64,000 bases of DNA from Streptomyces sp. AM 2-1-1 (GCF_029167645.1 NZ_CP119147.1:5908501-5972500); one strand, 5' to 3'. Counted from the stretch's first letter, positions 25,856-34,941 are shown. Program-made: numbers and translations. Notes: generated by a model from the sequence alone, not told the origin.

Positions 25856-25885
25856 TTGACTCGGGCATCGGGGCGTACCGAAGAT
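25856..25885 (+). promoter_or_regulatory. Possible promoter for the flavin dehydrogenase
   Basis: TTGACT (25856-25861), an 18-bp spacer and GAAGAT (25880-25885). The -35 is good and the -10 is weak. It lies in the 257-bp divergent gap between the DMT transporter and the flavoprotein. Confidence 0.35.
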
Positions 25886-26018
25886 CTGACGCACGAGTAA
25901 CTTGCGTGCTCGGGGACGCGGGGCCGGGACACCGGATCCGCGACCCGTCGCAGGTCCGCACCCCCCGGCGCCGCGCCCCGGCCGGTCTCCGCACCGCCTC
26001 GCCCGAAGGATGGAACCC

Positions 26019-27674
26019 ATGGCGTACGACGCCGATGTGATCGTGATCGGAGCCGGCCTCGCGGGGCTGGCCGCCACGGCGGAGCTGGCCGAGGCGGGCC
26101 GCTCCGTGATCCTGCTCGACCAGGAGCCCGAGCAGTCGCTCGGCGGTCAGGCCCACTGGTCCTTCGGCGGGCTGTTCCTCGTCGACTCCCCCGAGCAGCG
26201 CCGGTTCAGGATCAAGGACAGCCGTGAGCTCGCTCTCCAGGACTGGTTCGGCACGGCCGGTTTCGACCGCGAGGAGGACCACTGGCCGAAGAAGTGGGCC
26301 GAGGCGTACGTCGACTTCGCCGCCGGCGAGAAGCGCTCCTGGCTGCGGCAGCAGGGCCTGCGGCTCTTCCCGGTGGTCGGCTGGGCCGAGCGCGGCGGAT
26401 ACGACGCGACCGGCCACGGGAACTCCGTACCCCGCTTCCACATCACCTGGGGGACGGGCCCCGGGGTCGTCGCCCCCTTCGAGCGGCGGGTGCGCGAGGG
26501 GGTCGCCCAGGGGCGCGTCGACATCCGCTTCCGCCACCGGGTGACCGGTCTCGGCCGCACCGGGGGAGCGGTCGACACCGTGAGCGGCGAGATCCTGGAA
26601 CCCAGTGCGGCCGAACGCGGGACCGCGAGCAGCCGGACCGCCACCGGAGCTTTCGAGCTGCGGGCCCAGGCGGTGATCGTCACCTCCGGCGGGATCGGCG
26701 GCAACCACGACCTCGTCCGGGCCCAGTGGCCCGAGCGGCTCGGCACCCCGCCCGCGAAGATGCTCTCCGGCGTGCCCGCCCACGTCGACGGGCTGATGCT
26801 CGGCGTCGCCGAGGAGGCCGGGGCCCACCACATCAACCGCGACCGGATGTGGCACTACACCGAGGGCATCGAGAACTGGAACCCCGTCTGGGACAAGCAC
26901 GCCATCCGGATCCTGCCCGGCCCGTCCTCCCTCTGGTTCGACGCCCGGGGCAAGCGGCTGCCGGTCCCGCTCTTCCCCGGCTTCGACACCCTCGGCACCC
27001 TCGAACACATCATGAAGTCGGGCTACGACTACACCTGGTTCGTCCTGGACCAGCGGATCATCGGCAAGGAGTTCGCGCTCTCCGGCTCCGAACAGAACCC
27101 GGACCTCACCGGCAAGTCGGTCCGCGACGTCATCGGACGGGCCCGCGCCGAGGTCCCCGGACCGGTCAGGGCCTTCATGGACCACGGGGTGGACTTCGTC
27201 GTGGAGAACGACCTCGGCGCCCTCGTCCGCGGCATGAACGCGCTGACCGGTGACGGGCTCATCGACGAGGAGGACCTGCGCCGCGAGATCACCGCGCGCG
27301 ACCGGGAGATCGCCAACCCGTTCACCAAGGACCTCCAGATCACGGCGATCCACGGGGCGCGCTCGTACCTCGGCGACAAGCTGATCCGCACCGCGAAGCC
27401 GCACCGCATCCTCGACCCGAAGGCCGGACCGCTGATCGCCGTGCGGCTGAACATCCTCACCCGCAAGTCCCTCGGCGGGCTGGAGACGGACCTCTCCTCC
27501 CGGGTGCTGACGGCGGACGGCTCCCCGCTGCCCGGGGTGTACGCGGCGGGAGAGGCGGCCGGCTTCGGCGGCGGCGGGGTGCACGGCTACCGCTCGCTGG
27601 AGGGCACCTTCCTCGGCGGCTGCATCTTCTCGGGACGCACGGCGGGACGGGCGGCGGCCGCCGCCCTCGCCTGA
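26019..27674 (+). CDS. FAD-binding dehydrogenase (fumarate-reductase/KstD-like flavoprotein)
   Basis: A 551-residue flavoprotein. The FAD-binding N-terminus is DVIVIGAGLAGLAATAELAEAGRSVILLDQE. The C-terminal flavin contact is GVYAAGEAAGFGGGGVHGYRSLEGTFLGGCIFSGRTAG. It belongs to the FAD_binding_2 group of soluble dehydrogenases related to fumarate reductase and 3-ketosteroid dehydrogenase. The central region LSGVPAHVDGLMLGVAEEAGA is the cap domain. ATG 26019 follows GAAGGA. It has no quinone or cytochrome partner of its own, but the molybdopterin/cytochrome b pair lies directly downstream. The substrate is unknown. Confidence 0.88.
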   Translation: MAYDADVIVIGAGLAGLAATAELAEAGRSVILLDQEPEQSLGGQAHWSFGGLFLVDSPEQRRFRIKDSRELALQDWFGTAGFDREEDHWPKKWAEAYVDFAAGEKRSWLRQQGLRLFPVVGWAERGGYDATGHGNSVPRFHITWGTGPGVVAPFERRVREGVAQGRVDIRFRHRVTGLGRTGGAVDTVSGEILEPSAAERGTASSRTATGAFELRAQAVIVTSGGIGGNHDLVRAQWPERLGTPPAKMLSGVPAHVDGLMLGVAEEAGAHHINRDRMWHYTEGIENWNPVWDKHAIRILPGPSSLWFDARGKRLPVPLFPGFDTLGTLEHIMKSGYDYTWFVLDQRIIGKEFALSGSEQNPDLTGKSVRDVIGRARAEVPGPVRAFMDHGVDFVVENDLGALVRGMNALTGDGLIDEEDLRREITARDREIANPFTKDLQITAIHGARSYLGDKLIRTAKPHRILDPKAGPLIAVRLNILTRKSLGGLETDLSSRVLTADGSPLPGVYAAGEAAGFGGGGVHGYRSLEGTFLGGCIFSGRTAGRAAAAALA

Positions 27675-27753
27675 CCGGCGCCGCTGTCGGCGCCGGGCCG
27701 TTCTTGACCTCCGCGTGACGGAACGACCGGGCGCCGGATGGTCCAATGAAGGG

Positions 27754-28527
27754 GTGAACCCCCAACCGTCCGAACCCCCCGCTCACGCGTACGAGGCGGA
27801 GGACGCCGCCGCCCCGCCCGGCACCGGGGGCGCCCCGGTCGGGCGGCGGCTCGTGCTGTCCATGCTGGGGCTCGGCGCCGCCGCGGTGGTCGCCGCACCG
27901 GTGCTCCAGCGCGCCGTCTCGGCGGGGGTGGAGGCGCTGGCGGCCAAGGACCCGACCGGCCTGACCGGCCTGCTCCCCGCGGGAGGGGGGTTCCGCTACT
28001 ACTCGGTCGCCGCCTCCGTCCAGGAGAAGAGCGCCGCCGATTACCGCCTCACCGTCGACGGCCTGGTCGACCGGCCGGCCTCGTACACCCTGGACGCGCT
28101 CGCCGCGCTCCCGCAGACGCGCACGGTCCGCGACGTCCAGTGCGTCACCGGCTGGCGGGTGCCCGAGACCCCCTTCGAGGGGGTGCGGCTCTCCGCGCTG
28201 CTGGACGCGGCCGGCGTACGCCCCGGGGCGAAGGCGGTCCGCTTCACCTGCTTCGACGGCACGTACACCGAGAGCCTCACCCTCGAACAGGCCCGGCGCC
28301 CCGACGTGATGGCGGCGCTGCGGATGCGGGACGCACCCCTCTCGCACGCGCACGGCGGCCCGGTCCGGCTCTACGTGGCCCCCATGTACTTCTACAAGTC
28401 GGCGAAATGGCTCTCCGGGATCACCGTCACCGACTCCGTGCGCCCCGGTTACTGGGAGGAACTCGGCTATGACGTCGACGCCTGGGTCGGACGGTCCAAC
28501 GGCCGCGACGACGCCCCCACCGTCTGA
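27754..28527 (+). CDS. Molybdopterin-dependent oxidoreductase (sulfite-oxidase fold, YedY/MsrP-like)
   Basis: A 257-residue protein of the sulfite-oxidase-fold molybdoenzymes. The molybdenum-ligating Cys is in VQCVTGWRVPETPFEGVRL, and the rest of the domain is GAKAVRFTCFDGTYTESLTLEQARRPDVM ... GGPVRLYVAPMYFYKSAKWLSGI. The N-terminus has VGRRLVLSMLGLGAAAVVAAPVL, a Tat-like or single TM anchor, so the catalytic domain is probably outside. The start is uncertain: GTG 27754 has TCCAAT 6 nt before it (leaderless spacing), and GTG 27715 is an alternative. It overlaps the cytochrome b gene by 59 nt, so the two form an electron-transfer pair similar in layout to MsrPQ. Confidence 0.82.
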   Translation: MNPQPSEPPAHAYEAEDAAAPPGTGGAPVGRRLVLSMLGLGAAAVVAAPVLQRAVSAGVEALAAKDPTGLTGLLPAGGGFRYYSVAASVQEKSAADYRLTVDGLVDRPASYTLDALAALPQTRTVRDVQCVTGWRVPETPFEGVRLSALLDAAGVRPGAKAVRFTCFDGTYTESLTLEQARRPDVMAALRMRDAPLSHAHGGPVRLYVAPMYFYKSAKWLSGITVTDSVRPGYWEELGYDVDAWVGRSNGRDDAPTV

Positions 28528-29149
28528 GCCGGCCGCGAAGGCACCGGTGCGGCGGCTCCGCTTCAGCCCCGCCGAACGCTGGGTGCACCGGACCACCGCC
28601 TGGCTCACGCTCGTCTGCGTGGCGACGGCCGCCTTCCTCTACGTGCCCGAGCTGGCCCAGCTCGTCGGGCGGCGGCGCCTGGTGGTGACCGTCCACCAGT
28701 GGTCCGGACTGCTGGTGCCCCTGCCGCTGCTGGCCGGACTCGGCTCCCGGGCGCTGCGCGCGGACCTGTCGCGGCTCAACCGGTTCGCGCCGCACGACCG
28801 GCAGTGGCTGCGGGCGGCGCGCCGGCGCGACCACCGGCCCGCGTCCCGCCCGGCGGGGAAGTTCAACGCGGGCCAGAAGCTCTGGGCGGCGTGGATCGCC
28901 GGGGCCCTGCTGGTGATGCTCGGCACAGGGCTGCTCATGTGGTTCACCGGGCTGTCGCCGCTGGTGCTGCGTACCGGCGCCACCTTCGTCCACGACTGGC
29001 TGGCGCTCGCCGTCGGGCTGGTGGTGGCCGGACACATCACGAAGGCGCTCGCCGATCCGGAGGCACGCCGGGGCATGCGGACCGGATCGGTCGAGCGCCT
29101 GTGGGCCCGCCGGGAGCATCCGCTCTGGCGGGACTCCGAGGGGGAGTAG
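28469..29149 (+). CDS. Cytochrome b561-type membrane haem protein
   Basis: A 226-residue membrane protein with four TM helices. Candidate haem ligands are His in ERWVHRTTAW, in TVHQWSGLLVPLPLL, in FVHDWLALAVG and in VVAGHITKAL, the four-His pattern of formate-dehydrogenase-gamma/NiFe-hydrogenase cytochrome b subunits. The ATG at 28469 lies 59 nt inside the preceding gene and has GGAGGAA at proper spacing, which supports the overlap and tight coupling. It should shuttle electrons between the quinone pool and the molybdoenzyme. The electron direction and substrate are not known. Confidence 0.82.
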   Translation: MTSTPGSDGPTAATTPPPSEPAAKAPVRRLRFSPAERWVHRTTAWLTLVCVATAAFLYVPELAQLVGRRRLVVTVHQWSGLLVPLPLLAGLGSRALRADLSRLNRFAPHDRQWLRAARRRDHRPASRPAGKFNAGQKLWAAWIAGALLVMLGTGLLMWFTGLSPLVLRTGATFVHDWLALAVGLVVAGHITKALADPEARRGMRTGSVERLWARREHPLWRDSEGE

Positions 29150-29188
29150 GGGCCGGGGGCCGTCAGGCACCCCGCGTGGCTCCCACCG

Positions 29189-29268
29189 CACCAGGGAGAG
29201 GTGGCTCCCCCAGGTGGCTCCTCACGACACCGGGGAGAGGGGTGTCCGGCTACAACACCAGGGAGAGG
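29189..29268. repeat. Three imperfect CACC-GGGAGAGG repeats at the gntP 3' end
   Basis: CACCAGGGAGAGG occurs at 29189-29201, CACCGGGGAGAGG at 29228-29240, and CACCAGGGAGAGG again at 29256-29268, the last inside the final codons of gntP. They look like duplicated gntP 3'-end sequence in the gap before cytochrome b. Confidence 0.5.
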
Positions 29269-30647
29269 AGCAGGATGAAGGCCAGCGAGCAGACGGAGAT
29301 GATGGTCTCCATCACCGACCAGGTCTTGACCGTCTGACCGATATCCATCCCGAAGTACTCCTTCACCAGCCAGAATCCCGCGTCGTTGACGTGGCTGAAG
29401 AAGAGCGAGCCGGCACCGACCGCGAGGACCAGCAGCGCGGCGTGCGCGGTCGACATGTCGGCCGCCAGGGGGGCGACCAGACCGGCCGCCGAGATGGTCG
29501 CCACCGTCGCCGAACCGGTCGCGAGACGGATGCCGACCGCGATCAGCCAGCCGAGCAGCAGCGCCGGGATCGACCAGTCCTCGGAGAACTCCAGGATCAT
29601 CCGGCCCACGCCGGAGTCGATGAGCGTCTGCTTGAAGCCGCCGCCCGCGCCGACGATCAGCAGCACGCCCGCGATCGGGGCGAGCGACTTCTCGACGGTG
29701 CCGGCCAGCCGGTCCTTGGTGAACCCGGCGGCCCGGCCCAGCGTGAACATGGCGACGATCACGGCGGCGAGCAGCGCGATCAGCGGGGAGCCGATGACGT
29801 CCGTGACCTTCTGGACGCCGTTCTCCGGGTCGTCCACGACGATGTCGACCAGGGCCTTCGCCAGCATCAGGACGACCGGCAGCAGCACGGTGGCCAGCGT
29901 CGCGCCGAAGCTCGGGCGGCGCTCCAGCTCCTCGGAGGCGCGCTCGGGGACCATGCGCTCGGGCGCCTTGATGTCCACCCAGCGGGCGGCGTACCGGGAG
30001 AAGAGCGGTCCGGCGATGATCACGGTGGGAATGGCGACGACCACGCCGAGGGCGAGGGTGACCCCGAGGTTCGCATCGATCGCGTCGATCGCGACGAGCG
30101 GGCCGGGGTGCGGGGGTATCAGCCCGTGCATCACGGAGAGCCCGGCGAGCGCCGGGATGCCGATCCGCATCAGGGAGTAGTTGCCGCGCTTGGCGACGAG
30201 CAGCACCACCGGGATCAGCAGCACGATGCCGACCTCGAAGAAGAGCGGCAGACCGACGATGGAGGCGATCAGCACCATCGCCCAGGGCATCGCCCGTCCG
30301 CTCGCCCTCGCGAGGATGGTGTCCACGATCTGGTCCGCGCCGCCGGAGTCGGCGAGCAGCTTGCCGAGGATCGCGCCCAGGGCGATGAGGACGCCGACGC
30401 CCGCGACGGTGGAGCCGAGACCCGCCGTGAAGCTGGCGATCGTCTTCTCCAGGGGCGCTCCCGCGAAGGAGCCGAGCGCCAGCGAGCCGATGGTCAGCGC
30501 CAGGAAGGCGTGGAGCTTGAGCGTGGTGATGAGCAGGACGATGACGGCGATGCCGGCGAGGACGGCGATCCCCAACTGCGCGTTGCCCGCGGAGGTGATG
30601 GGTTCGACGGCGTCCGCTGCCAGCGTCTCGACGCTGAGACTGGTCAC
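29250..30647 (-). CDS. gntP: Gluconate:H+ symporter, GntP family
   Basis: A 465-residue GntP-family permease with about 12-14 TM segments. Landmarks are AFLALTIGSLALGSFAGAPLEKTIASFTAGLGSTVAGVGVLIALGAILGKLLADSGGADQIVDTIL and GLPLFFEVGIVLLIPVVLLVAKRG, then SVMHGLIPPHPGPLVAIDAI, the most conserved family stretch. The GTG at 30647 is 12 nt after the gluconokinase stop, with an AGGACC ribosome site. It is the second gene of the gnt operon (kinase, permease), read away from the divergent GntR gene. It imports D-gluconate for the pentose-phosphate pathway. Confidence 0.93.
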   Translation of the reverse strand: MTSLSVETLAADAVEPITSAGNAQLGIAVLAGIAVIVLLITTLKLHAFLALTIGSLALGSFAGAPLEKTIASFTAGLGSTVAGVGVLIALGAILGKLLADSGGADQIVDTILARASGRAMPWAMVLIASIVGLPLFFEVGIVLLIPVVLLVAKRGNYSLMRIGIPALAGLSVMHGLIPPHPGPLVAIDAIDANLGVTLALGVVVAIPTVIIAGPLFSRYAARWVDIKAPERMVPERASEELERRPSFGATLATVLLPVVLMLAKALVDIVVDDPENGVQKVTDVIGSPLIALLAAVIVAMFTLGRAAGFTKDRLAGTVEKSLAPIAGVLLIVGAGGGFKQTLIDSGVGRMILEFSEDWSIPALLLGWLIAVGIRLATGSATVATISAAGLVAPLAADMSTAHAALLVLAVGAGSLFFSHVNDAGFWLVKEYFGMDIGQTVKTWSVMETIISVCSLAFILLLSLVL

Positions 30648-30659
30648 GGTGAGGGGTCC

Positions 30660-31169
30660 TTAACTCGCGAGCCGGCGCAGCGCGGCGACGGCCCGGTCGG
30701 TGATCTCTTGGGGGGTGCCGGCCACGTCGACCTCGACGCCCGCCTCGTCCGCCTCCAGCGGCTGGAGGGTGGCGAACTGCGAGTCGAGCAGCGCGGTCGG
30801 CATGAAGTGGCCCTGGCGCGCGGACATGCGCCCCTCGATGAGGGCGCGGTCTCCGGTCAGGTGCAGGAAGACGGCGTCCGGGGCCTCGGCCCGCAGACGG
30901 TCGCGGTAGGCGCGCTTGAGCGCGGAACAGGCGACGACGCCGCCGAGCCCGGCCCGGCCGTGCGCCCACTTCCCGATGGAGTCCAGCCAGGGCAGGCGGT
31001 CCGCGTCGTCCAGCGGGGTACCGGCGGCCATCTTGGCGATGTTCGCCTCGGGGTGGAAGTCGTCGCCCTCGGCGTACGGGACGCCCAGTGCGGTGGCGAG
31101 CAGGGGGCCGATCGTGGTCTTGCCGGTCCCTGCCACGCCCATCACCACGACGACGTGGGGGGTGCTCAT
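30660..31169 (-). CDS. gntK: Gluconokinase (thermoresistant GntK type)
   Basis: A 169-residue P-loop kinase converting gluconate to 6-phosphogluconate. The Walker A is GVAGTGKTT (about residues 11-19). Family landmarks are GDDFHPEANIAKMAAGTPLDDADRLPWLDSI, VACSALKRAYRDRLR, FLHLTGDRALIEGRMSARQGHFMPTALLDSQFATLQPL. The length is normal. It is first in the gnt operon and preceded by the two GTCGTACTTA repeats. It makes a catabolic unit with the downstream permease and the divergent GntR regulator, an arrangement known in S. coelicolor. Confidence 0.95.
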   Translation of the reverse strand: MSTPHVVVVMGVAGTGKTTIGPLLATALGVPYAEGDDFHPEANIAKMAAGTPLDDADRLPWLDSIGKWAHGRAGLGGVVACSALKRAYRDRLRAEAPDAVFLHLTGDRALIEGRMSARQGHFMPTALLDSQFATLQPLEADEAGVEVDVAGTPQEITDRAVAALRRLAS

Positions 31170-31220
31170 TGGTGCCTCGCTGTCTTCTTCGACATCGGTC
31201 CGTCGCGCTACTGAAACGCA

Positions 31221-31269
31221 TTAGGTCGTACTTATTCAAGTCCTTGTGACATAAACGTCGTACTTAATG
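31221..31269. promoter_or_regulatory. Tandem GntR operators in the gnt control region
   Basis: GTCGTACTTA occurs at 31225-31234 and 31257-31266, 32 bp apart (three helical turns) and in the same orientation. The surrounding patch is the most A/T-rich in this region and lies 55-100 bp before gntK. The position between gntK and the divergent regulator makes them likely GntR sites. Confidence 0.6.
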
Positions 31270-31405
31270 ACCTCTGGAGTCCGTCCGATCCCTCCGATCC
31301 GTCGGACCGGCGCCGGCATCCGGCGCCTTCCCCGGCCCCCGCACGTCACACCGCCCCGGGCCGCTCCCCGCCGAAGGCCGCCCGCAGTGTCCCCAAATCG
31401 CCCCG

Positions 31406-31411
31406 TACTCT
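31406..31411 (+). promoter_or_regulatory. -10 hexamer for leaderless gntR
   Basis: TACTCT is followed by 6 nt and then the ATG at 31418. No Shine-Dalgarno sequence is present. Confidence 0.5.
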
Positions 31412-31417
31412 TGCCCC

Positions 31418-32119
31418 ATGACCACCACGAGCCCGGGGCTCCACACGCAGGTGCTGGACGCCCTCGGTCTGGAGATCACCTCGGGCGAGCGCCGACCGGG
31501 CGACGTGCTGCGCACCGACGAGATCGCCCAGCGCTTCGAGGTCTCCCGCACGGTGGTCCGCGAGGTGGTCCGCGTCCTGGAGTCCATGCACCTGGTGGAG
31601 TCCCGGCGCCGGGTCGGGGTGACCGTGCGCCCCACCGAGGCGTGGAACGTCTTCGACCCCCGGGTCATCCGCTGGCGGCTGGCCGGCGCCGACCGGCCGC
31701 GCCAGCTCCGCTCGCTGACCGTCCTGCGGTCGGCCGTCGAACCGGTGGCCGCCTCGCTCGCCGCGCGGTACGCCACCCCGGCCCAGTGCGCGGCCCTCAC
31801 CGCGTGCGCGCTCGGGATGGTCGAGACCTCGCGCGGCCAGCGGCTGGAGGAGTACCTCCGCCACGACGTCGCCTTCCACCGGGTCGTGCTGAACGCCTCG
31901 GGCAATGAGATGTTCGCCCGGCTGGGGGACGTGGTCGCCGAGGTCCTGGCGGGCCGCACGCACCACCAGGTGATGTTCGAGGACCCCGACCCGGCCGCCG
32001 TCACCCTGCACGTGAAGGTCGCCGAGGCGGTGCGCGAGGGCGACGCGGAGGCCGCCGAGCGGCTCACCCGCGCGATCGCGTTCGGCGCCCTGGAGGAACT
32101 CGACGTACTCGCGCCCTGA
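31418..32119 (+). CDS. gntR: GntR-family (FadR/FCD subfamily) gluconate regulator
   Basis: A 233-residue regulator. The N-terminal winged HTH is [55 protein letters not shown], and the C-terminal FCD helical domain is at about 75-230 with the metal-binding pattern [19 protein letters not shown] ... HLKVAEAV-like [12 protein letters not shown]. It is divergent from gntK-gntP and probably represses that operon until gluconate or its phosphate binds. The transcript appears leaderless. From memory the orthologue is SCO1678, reported as the gluconate repressor. Confidence 0.9.
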   Translation: MTTTSPGLHTQVLDALGLEITSGERRPGDVLRTDEIAQRFEVSRTVVREVVRVLESMHLVESRRRVGVTVRPTEAWNVFDPRVIRWRLAGADRPRQLRSLTVLRSAVEPVAASLAARYATPAQCAALTACALGMVETSRGQRLEEYLRHDVAFHRVVLNASGNEMFARLGDVVAEVLAGRTHHQVMFEDPDPAAVTLHVKVAEAVREGDAEAAERLTRAIAFGALEELDVLAP

Positions 32120-32238
32120 ACGCCCGCCCGGGTCTGCGTGGGCCCCCCTCGCACCGCGTACCGTGGTCGGCGTTCGATCATCGGACGGCGGTCGGACGTC
32201 GCAGGGGCGCGGGGCCGTCACACAGAAGGAGCCAGGGT

Positions 32239-33324
32239 ATGCCGCAGCAGGTGCAAGGCGTCGTCGCACCGGGGAAGAACGAGCCGGTACGGGTCGAGAC
32301 GATCGTGATCCCGGACCCGGGTCCCGGCGAGGCCGTGGTGAAGATCCAGGCGTGCGGTGTCTGCCACACCGACCTGCACTACAAGCAGGGCGGCATCAAC
32401 GACGAGTTCCCCTTCCTCCTCGGCCACGAGGCGGCGGGTGTGGTGGAGTCGGTCGGCGAGGGCGTCACGGACGTCGCCCCCGGCGACTTCGTCATCCTCA
32501 ACTGGCGGGCCGTCTGCGGCCAGTGCCGCGCCTGTCTGCGCGGGCGCCCCTGGTACTGCTTCGACACCCACAACGCGAAGCAGAGGATGACGCTGCTCGA
32601 CGGCACCGAGCTCTCCCCGGCGCTCGGGATCGGCGCGTTCGCGGAGAAGACCCTCGTCGCCTCCGGGCAGTGCACCAAGGTGGACCCCGCGGTCTCCCCG
32701 GCCGTCGCCGGCCTGCTCGGCTGCGGAGTCATGGCGGGCATCGGCGCCGCCATCAACACCGGTGAGGTCGGCCGCGGCGACTTGGTCGCGGTCATCGGCT
32801 GCGGCGGCGTCGGAGACGCCGCCGTCATGGGCGCGCGGCTCGCGGGTGCGGCGAAGATCATCGCCGTGGACGTCGACGACCGCAAGCTGGAGACGGCGAA
32901 GAAGATGGGTGCCACCCACACCGTCAACTCCCGCACCGAGGACCCGGTCGAGGCGATCCGCGCCCTCACCGGCGGCAACGGCGCCGACGTCGTCATCGAG
33001 GCGGTCGGCCGCCCCGAGACGTACGAGCAGGCTTTCTACGCCCGCGACCTGGCCGGCACCGTCGTCCTGGTCGGCGTCCCCACCCCCGAGATGCGCCTCG
33101 AACTCCCCCTCCTCGACGTGTTCGGCCGCGGCGGCTCGCTGAAGTCCTCCTGGTACGGCGACTGCCTGCCCTCCCGCGACTTCCCCATGCTCGTCGACCT
33201 GCACCAGCAGGGCCGCATCGACCTCGGCGCGTTCGTCACCGAGACCGTCGGCCTCGGCGACGTCGAGCGCGCCTTCGAGCGCATGCACGACGGCGACGTC
33301 CTGCGCTCGGTGGTGGTCTTCTGA
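32239..33324 (+). CDS. S-(hydroxymethyl)mycothiol dehydrogenase (mycothiol-dependent formaldehyde dehydrogenase)
   Basis: A 361-residue zinc-dependent class III alcohol dehydrogenase. The catalytic zinc site is [17 protein letters not shown] with GHEAAGVVE. The structural zinc site is [15 protein letters not shown]. The NAD-binding motif is [20 protein letters not shown]. This sequence type, with [11 protein letters not shown] and [17 protein letters not shown], is the MscR/AdhE2 branch, which oxidises the adduct of formaldehyde and mycothiol and also reduces S-nitrosomycothiol. ATG 32239 has AAGGAG. It shares one base with the metallo-hydrolase start, giving a two-gene detoxification operon. 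Confidence 0.92.
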   Translation: MPQQVQGVVAPGKNEPVRVETIVIPDPGPGEAVVKIQACGVCHTDLHYKQGGINDEFPFLLGHEAAGVVESVGEGVTDVAPGDFVILNWRAVCGQCRACLRGRPWYCFDTHNAKQRMTLLDGTELSPALGIGAFAEKTLVASGQCTKVDPAVSPAVAGLLGCGVMAGIGAAINTGEVGRGDLVAVIGCGGVGDAAVMGARLAGAAKIIAVDVDDRKLETAKKMGATHTVNSRTEDPVEAIRALTGGNGADVVIEAVGRPETYEQAFYARDLAGTVVLVGVPTPEMRLELPLLDVFGRGGSLKSSWYGDCLPSRDFPMLVDLHQQGRIDLGAFVTETVGLGDVERAFERMHDGDVLRSVVVF

Positions 33325-33953
33325 TGGCCGCCCGCATCGACCACCTGGTCACCTCCGGCACCTTCGCGCTCGACGGCGGTGAATGGGAGGTCGACAACAA
33401 CGTCTGGATCGTCGGCGACGACCACGAGGCGATCGTCATCGACGCGGCCCACGACGCCGACGCCATCCTCGCCGCCCTCGGCGGACGCACGCTTCGCGCC
33501 ATCGTCTCCACCCACGCGCACAACGACCACGTCGACGCGGCTCCCGCCCTCGCCGACGCCACCGGCGCCCCGGTCCTGCTGCACCCGGCCGACCTGCCCC
33601 TGTGGCAGCAGACCCATCCCGACCGCGCGCCGGACGGCGACCTGGCGGACGGCCAGGAGATCGAGGTCGCGGGCGTCCGGCTGACCGTCCTGCACACCCC
33701 GGGCCACGCGCCCGGCGCGGTCTGCCTCTACGCCCCCGAACTGGCCACGGTCTTCACCGGGGACACCCTCTTCCAGGGCGGGCCCGGCGCCACCGGCCGC
33801 TCGTTCTCGGACTTCCCGACCATCGTCGGCTCGATCCGGGACCGGCTCCTCGCCCTCCCGGCGGACACCACGGTGCGCACCGGTCACGGCGGCGCCACCA
33901 CCATCGGCGCGGAGGCCCCGCACCTGGACGAGTGGATCGCGCGCGGTCACTGA
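33324..33953 (+). CDS. MBL-fold hydrolase, probable S-formylmycothiol hydrolase partner
   Basis: A 209-residue metallo-beta-lactamase-fold hydrolase of the glyoxalase II type. Metal ligands are in STHAHNDHVDAA (HxHxDH), HTPGHAPGAVCL (His), FTGDTLFQGGPGATGR (Asp) and RTGHGGATTIGAEAPHL (His). The ATG shares its first base with the last base of the dehydrogenase stop, so translation is coupled. The invariant pairing with MscR in actinobacteria suggests it hydrolyses S-formylmycothiol to formate and mycothiol; that step is inferred from context. Confidence 0.88.
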   Translation: MAARIDHLVTSGTFALDGGEWEVDNNVWIVGDDHEAIVIDAAHDADAILAALGGRTLRAIVSTHAHNDHVDAAPALADATGAPVLLHPADLPLWQQTHPDRAPDGDLADGQEIEVAGVRLTVLHTPGHAPGAVCLYAPELATVFTGDTLFQGGPGATGRSFSDFPTIVGSIRDRLLALPADTTVRTGHGGATTIGAEAPHLDEWIARGH

Positions 33954-33975
33954 CCGCCGCGGACGCCCGTCCCGC

Positions 33976-34941
33976 TCACCGGTCCGGCCACGCGGAGAGC
34001 CGCAGCCCGCTCCTGAAGCGGCGCGGCTCACCCGTGACCGGATCGGTGAACTCCAGGACCCGCGCGAGGAGTTGCAGCGGACGCGACCAGTCGTCCGGCG
34101 CACTCTCCGGCTCGACCACCGGATAGAGCGGGTCGTTGACCAGGGGGAGCCCCAAGGCGCTCATGTGCAGCCGCAGCTGGTGGGTGCGTCCGGTGGTGGG
34201 AAGCAGCCGGTAGCGCCCCAGCCCGTCCCGGTGCTCCAGCAGCTCCACCCGGCTCTCGCTGTTCGGCTCGCCCGGCTCCTCCCGCGCCGCCACCACCCCG
34301 CGGTCCTTCACGATCCGGCTCCGCACGGTCCGGGGGAGCGCCAGAGCCGGGTCGTACGGGGCGACCGCCTCGTACTCCTTGCGCACCAGCCGGTCGCGGA
34401 AGAGCGTCTGGTACGCGCCGCGCTCCCCGGGACGGACCACGAAGAGCACCAGGCCCGCCGTCAGCCGGTCCAGCCGGTGCGCGGGCTGGAGGTGCGGCAG
34501 CTCCAGCTCGTGCCGGAGCCGCGCCACGGCCGTCTGGGTCACGTGCCGGCCGCGCGGAGTGGTGGCGAGGAAGTGCGGCTTGTCGGCGATCACCACGTGC
34601 TCGTCCCGGTGGACCACCCCGACCGGGAACGGCACCGGCTCCTCCGGCGCGAAGTCCCGGTGGAACCAGAGACCGAGTCCCGACGCGTACGGCAGGTCGC
34701 CCGCCACCGCCCGCCCGTCCGCGCCGACGAACCGGCCCTCGTCCAGCATGGCCGCCACCCGTGCCGCCCCCACGGCGGCCCCGAACCGCTCCCGCAGATG
34801 GTCGCCCACGGTCGCCCAGGCCCCCTCCGGGTCGGCGGGCAGCCGTACCCGCACGGGATCGACGCCCTCGCGCTGGGGGAGCGGCGCGGCGGCCGCCCCA
34901 CGCCGACGCCGGCCCCTCACCGCAGGGCCCGGCGGCGGCAT
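33976..34941 (-). CDS. RluA-family pseudouridine synthase
   Basis: A 321-residue RluA-type pseudouridine synthase. The catalytic Asp is in PAHRLDRLTAGLVLFV. Other landmarks are VVIADKPHFLATTPRGRHV, RLVRKEYEAVA, GRTHQLRLHMSALGLPLVNDPLYP. The ATG at 34941 is the only in-frame ATG after the tRNA gene; it lacks a good ribosome site. A different ATG at 35000 has AAGGGAAC before it but is in another frame, so either the true start is 34941 or the upstream part carries a frameshift. The modified position (23S rRNA or tRNA) is unknown. It is convergent with the mycothiol operon. Confidence 0.88.
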   Translation of the reverse strand: MPPPGPAVRGRRRRGAAAAPLPQREGVDPVRVRLPADPEGAWATVGDHLRERFGAAVGAARVAAMLDEGRFVGADGRAVAGDLPYASGLGLWFHRDFAPEEPVPFPVGVVHRDEHVVIADKPHFLATTPRGRHVTQTAVARLRHELELPHLQPAHRLDRLTAGLVLFVVRPGERGAYQTLFRDRLVRKEYEAVAPYDPALALPRTVRSRIVKDRGVVAAREEPGEPNSESRVELLEHRDGLGRYRLLPTTGRTHQLRLHMSALGLPLVNDPLYPVVEPESAPDDWSRPLQLLARVLEFTDPVTGEPRRFRSGLRLSAWPDR

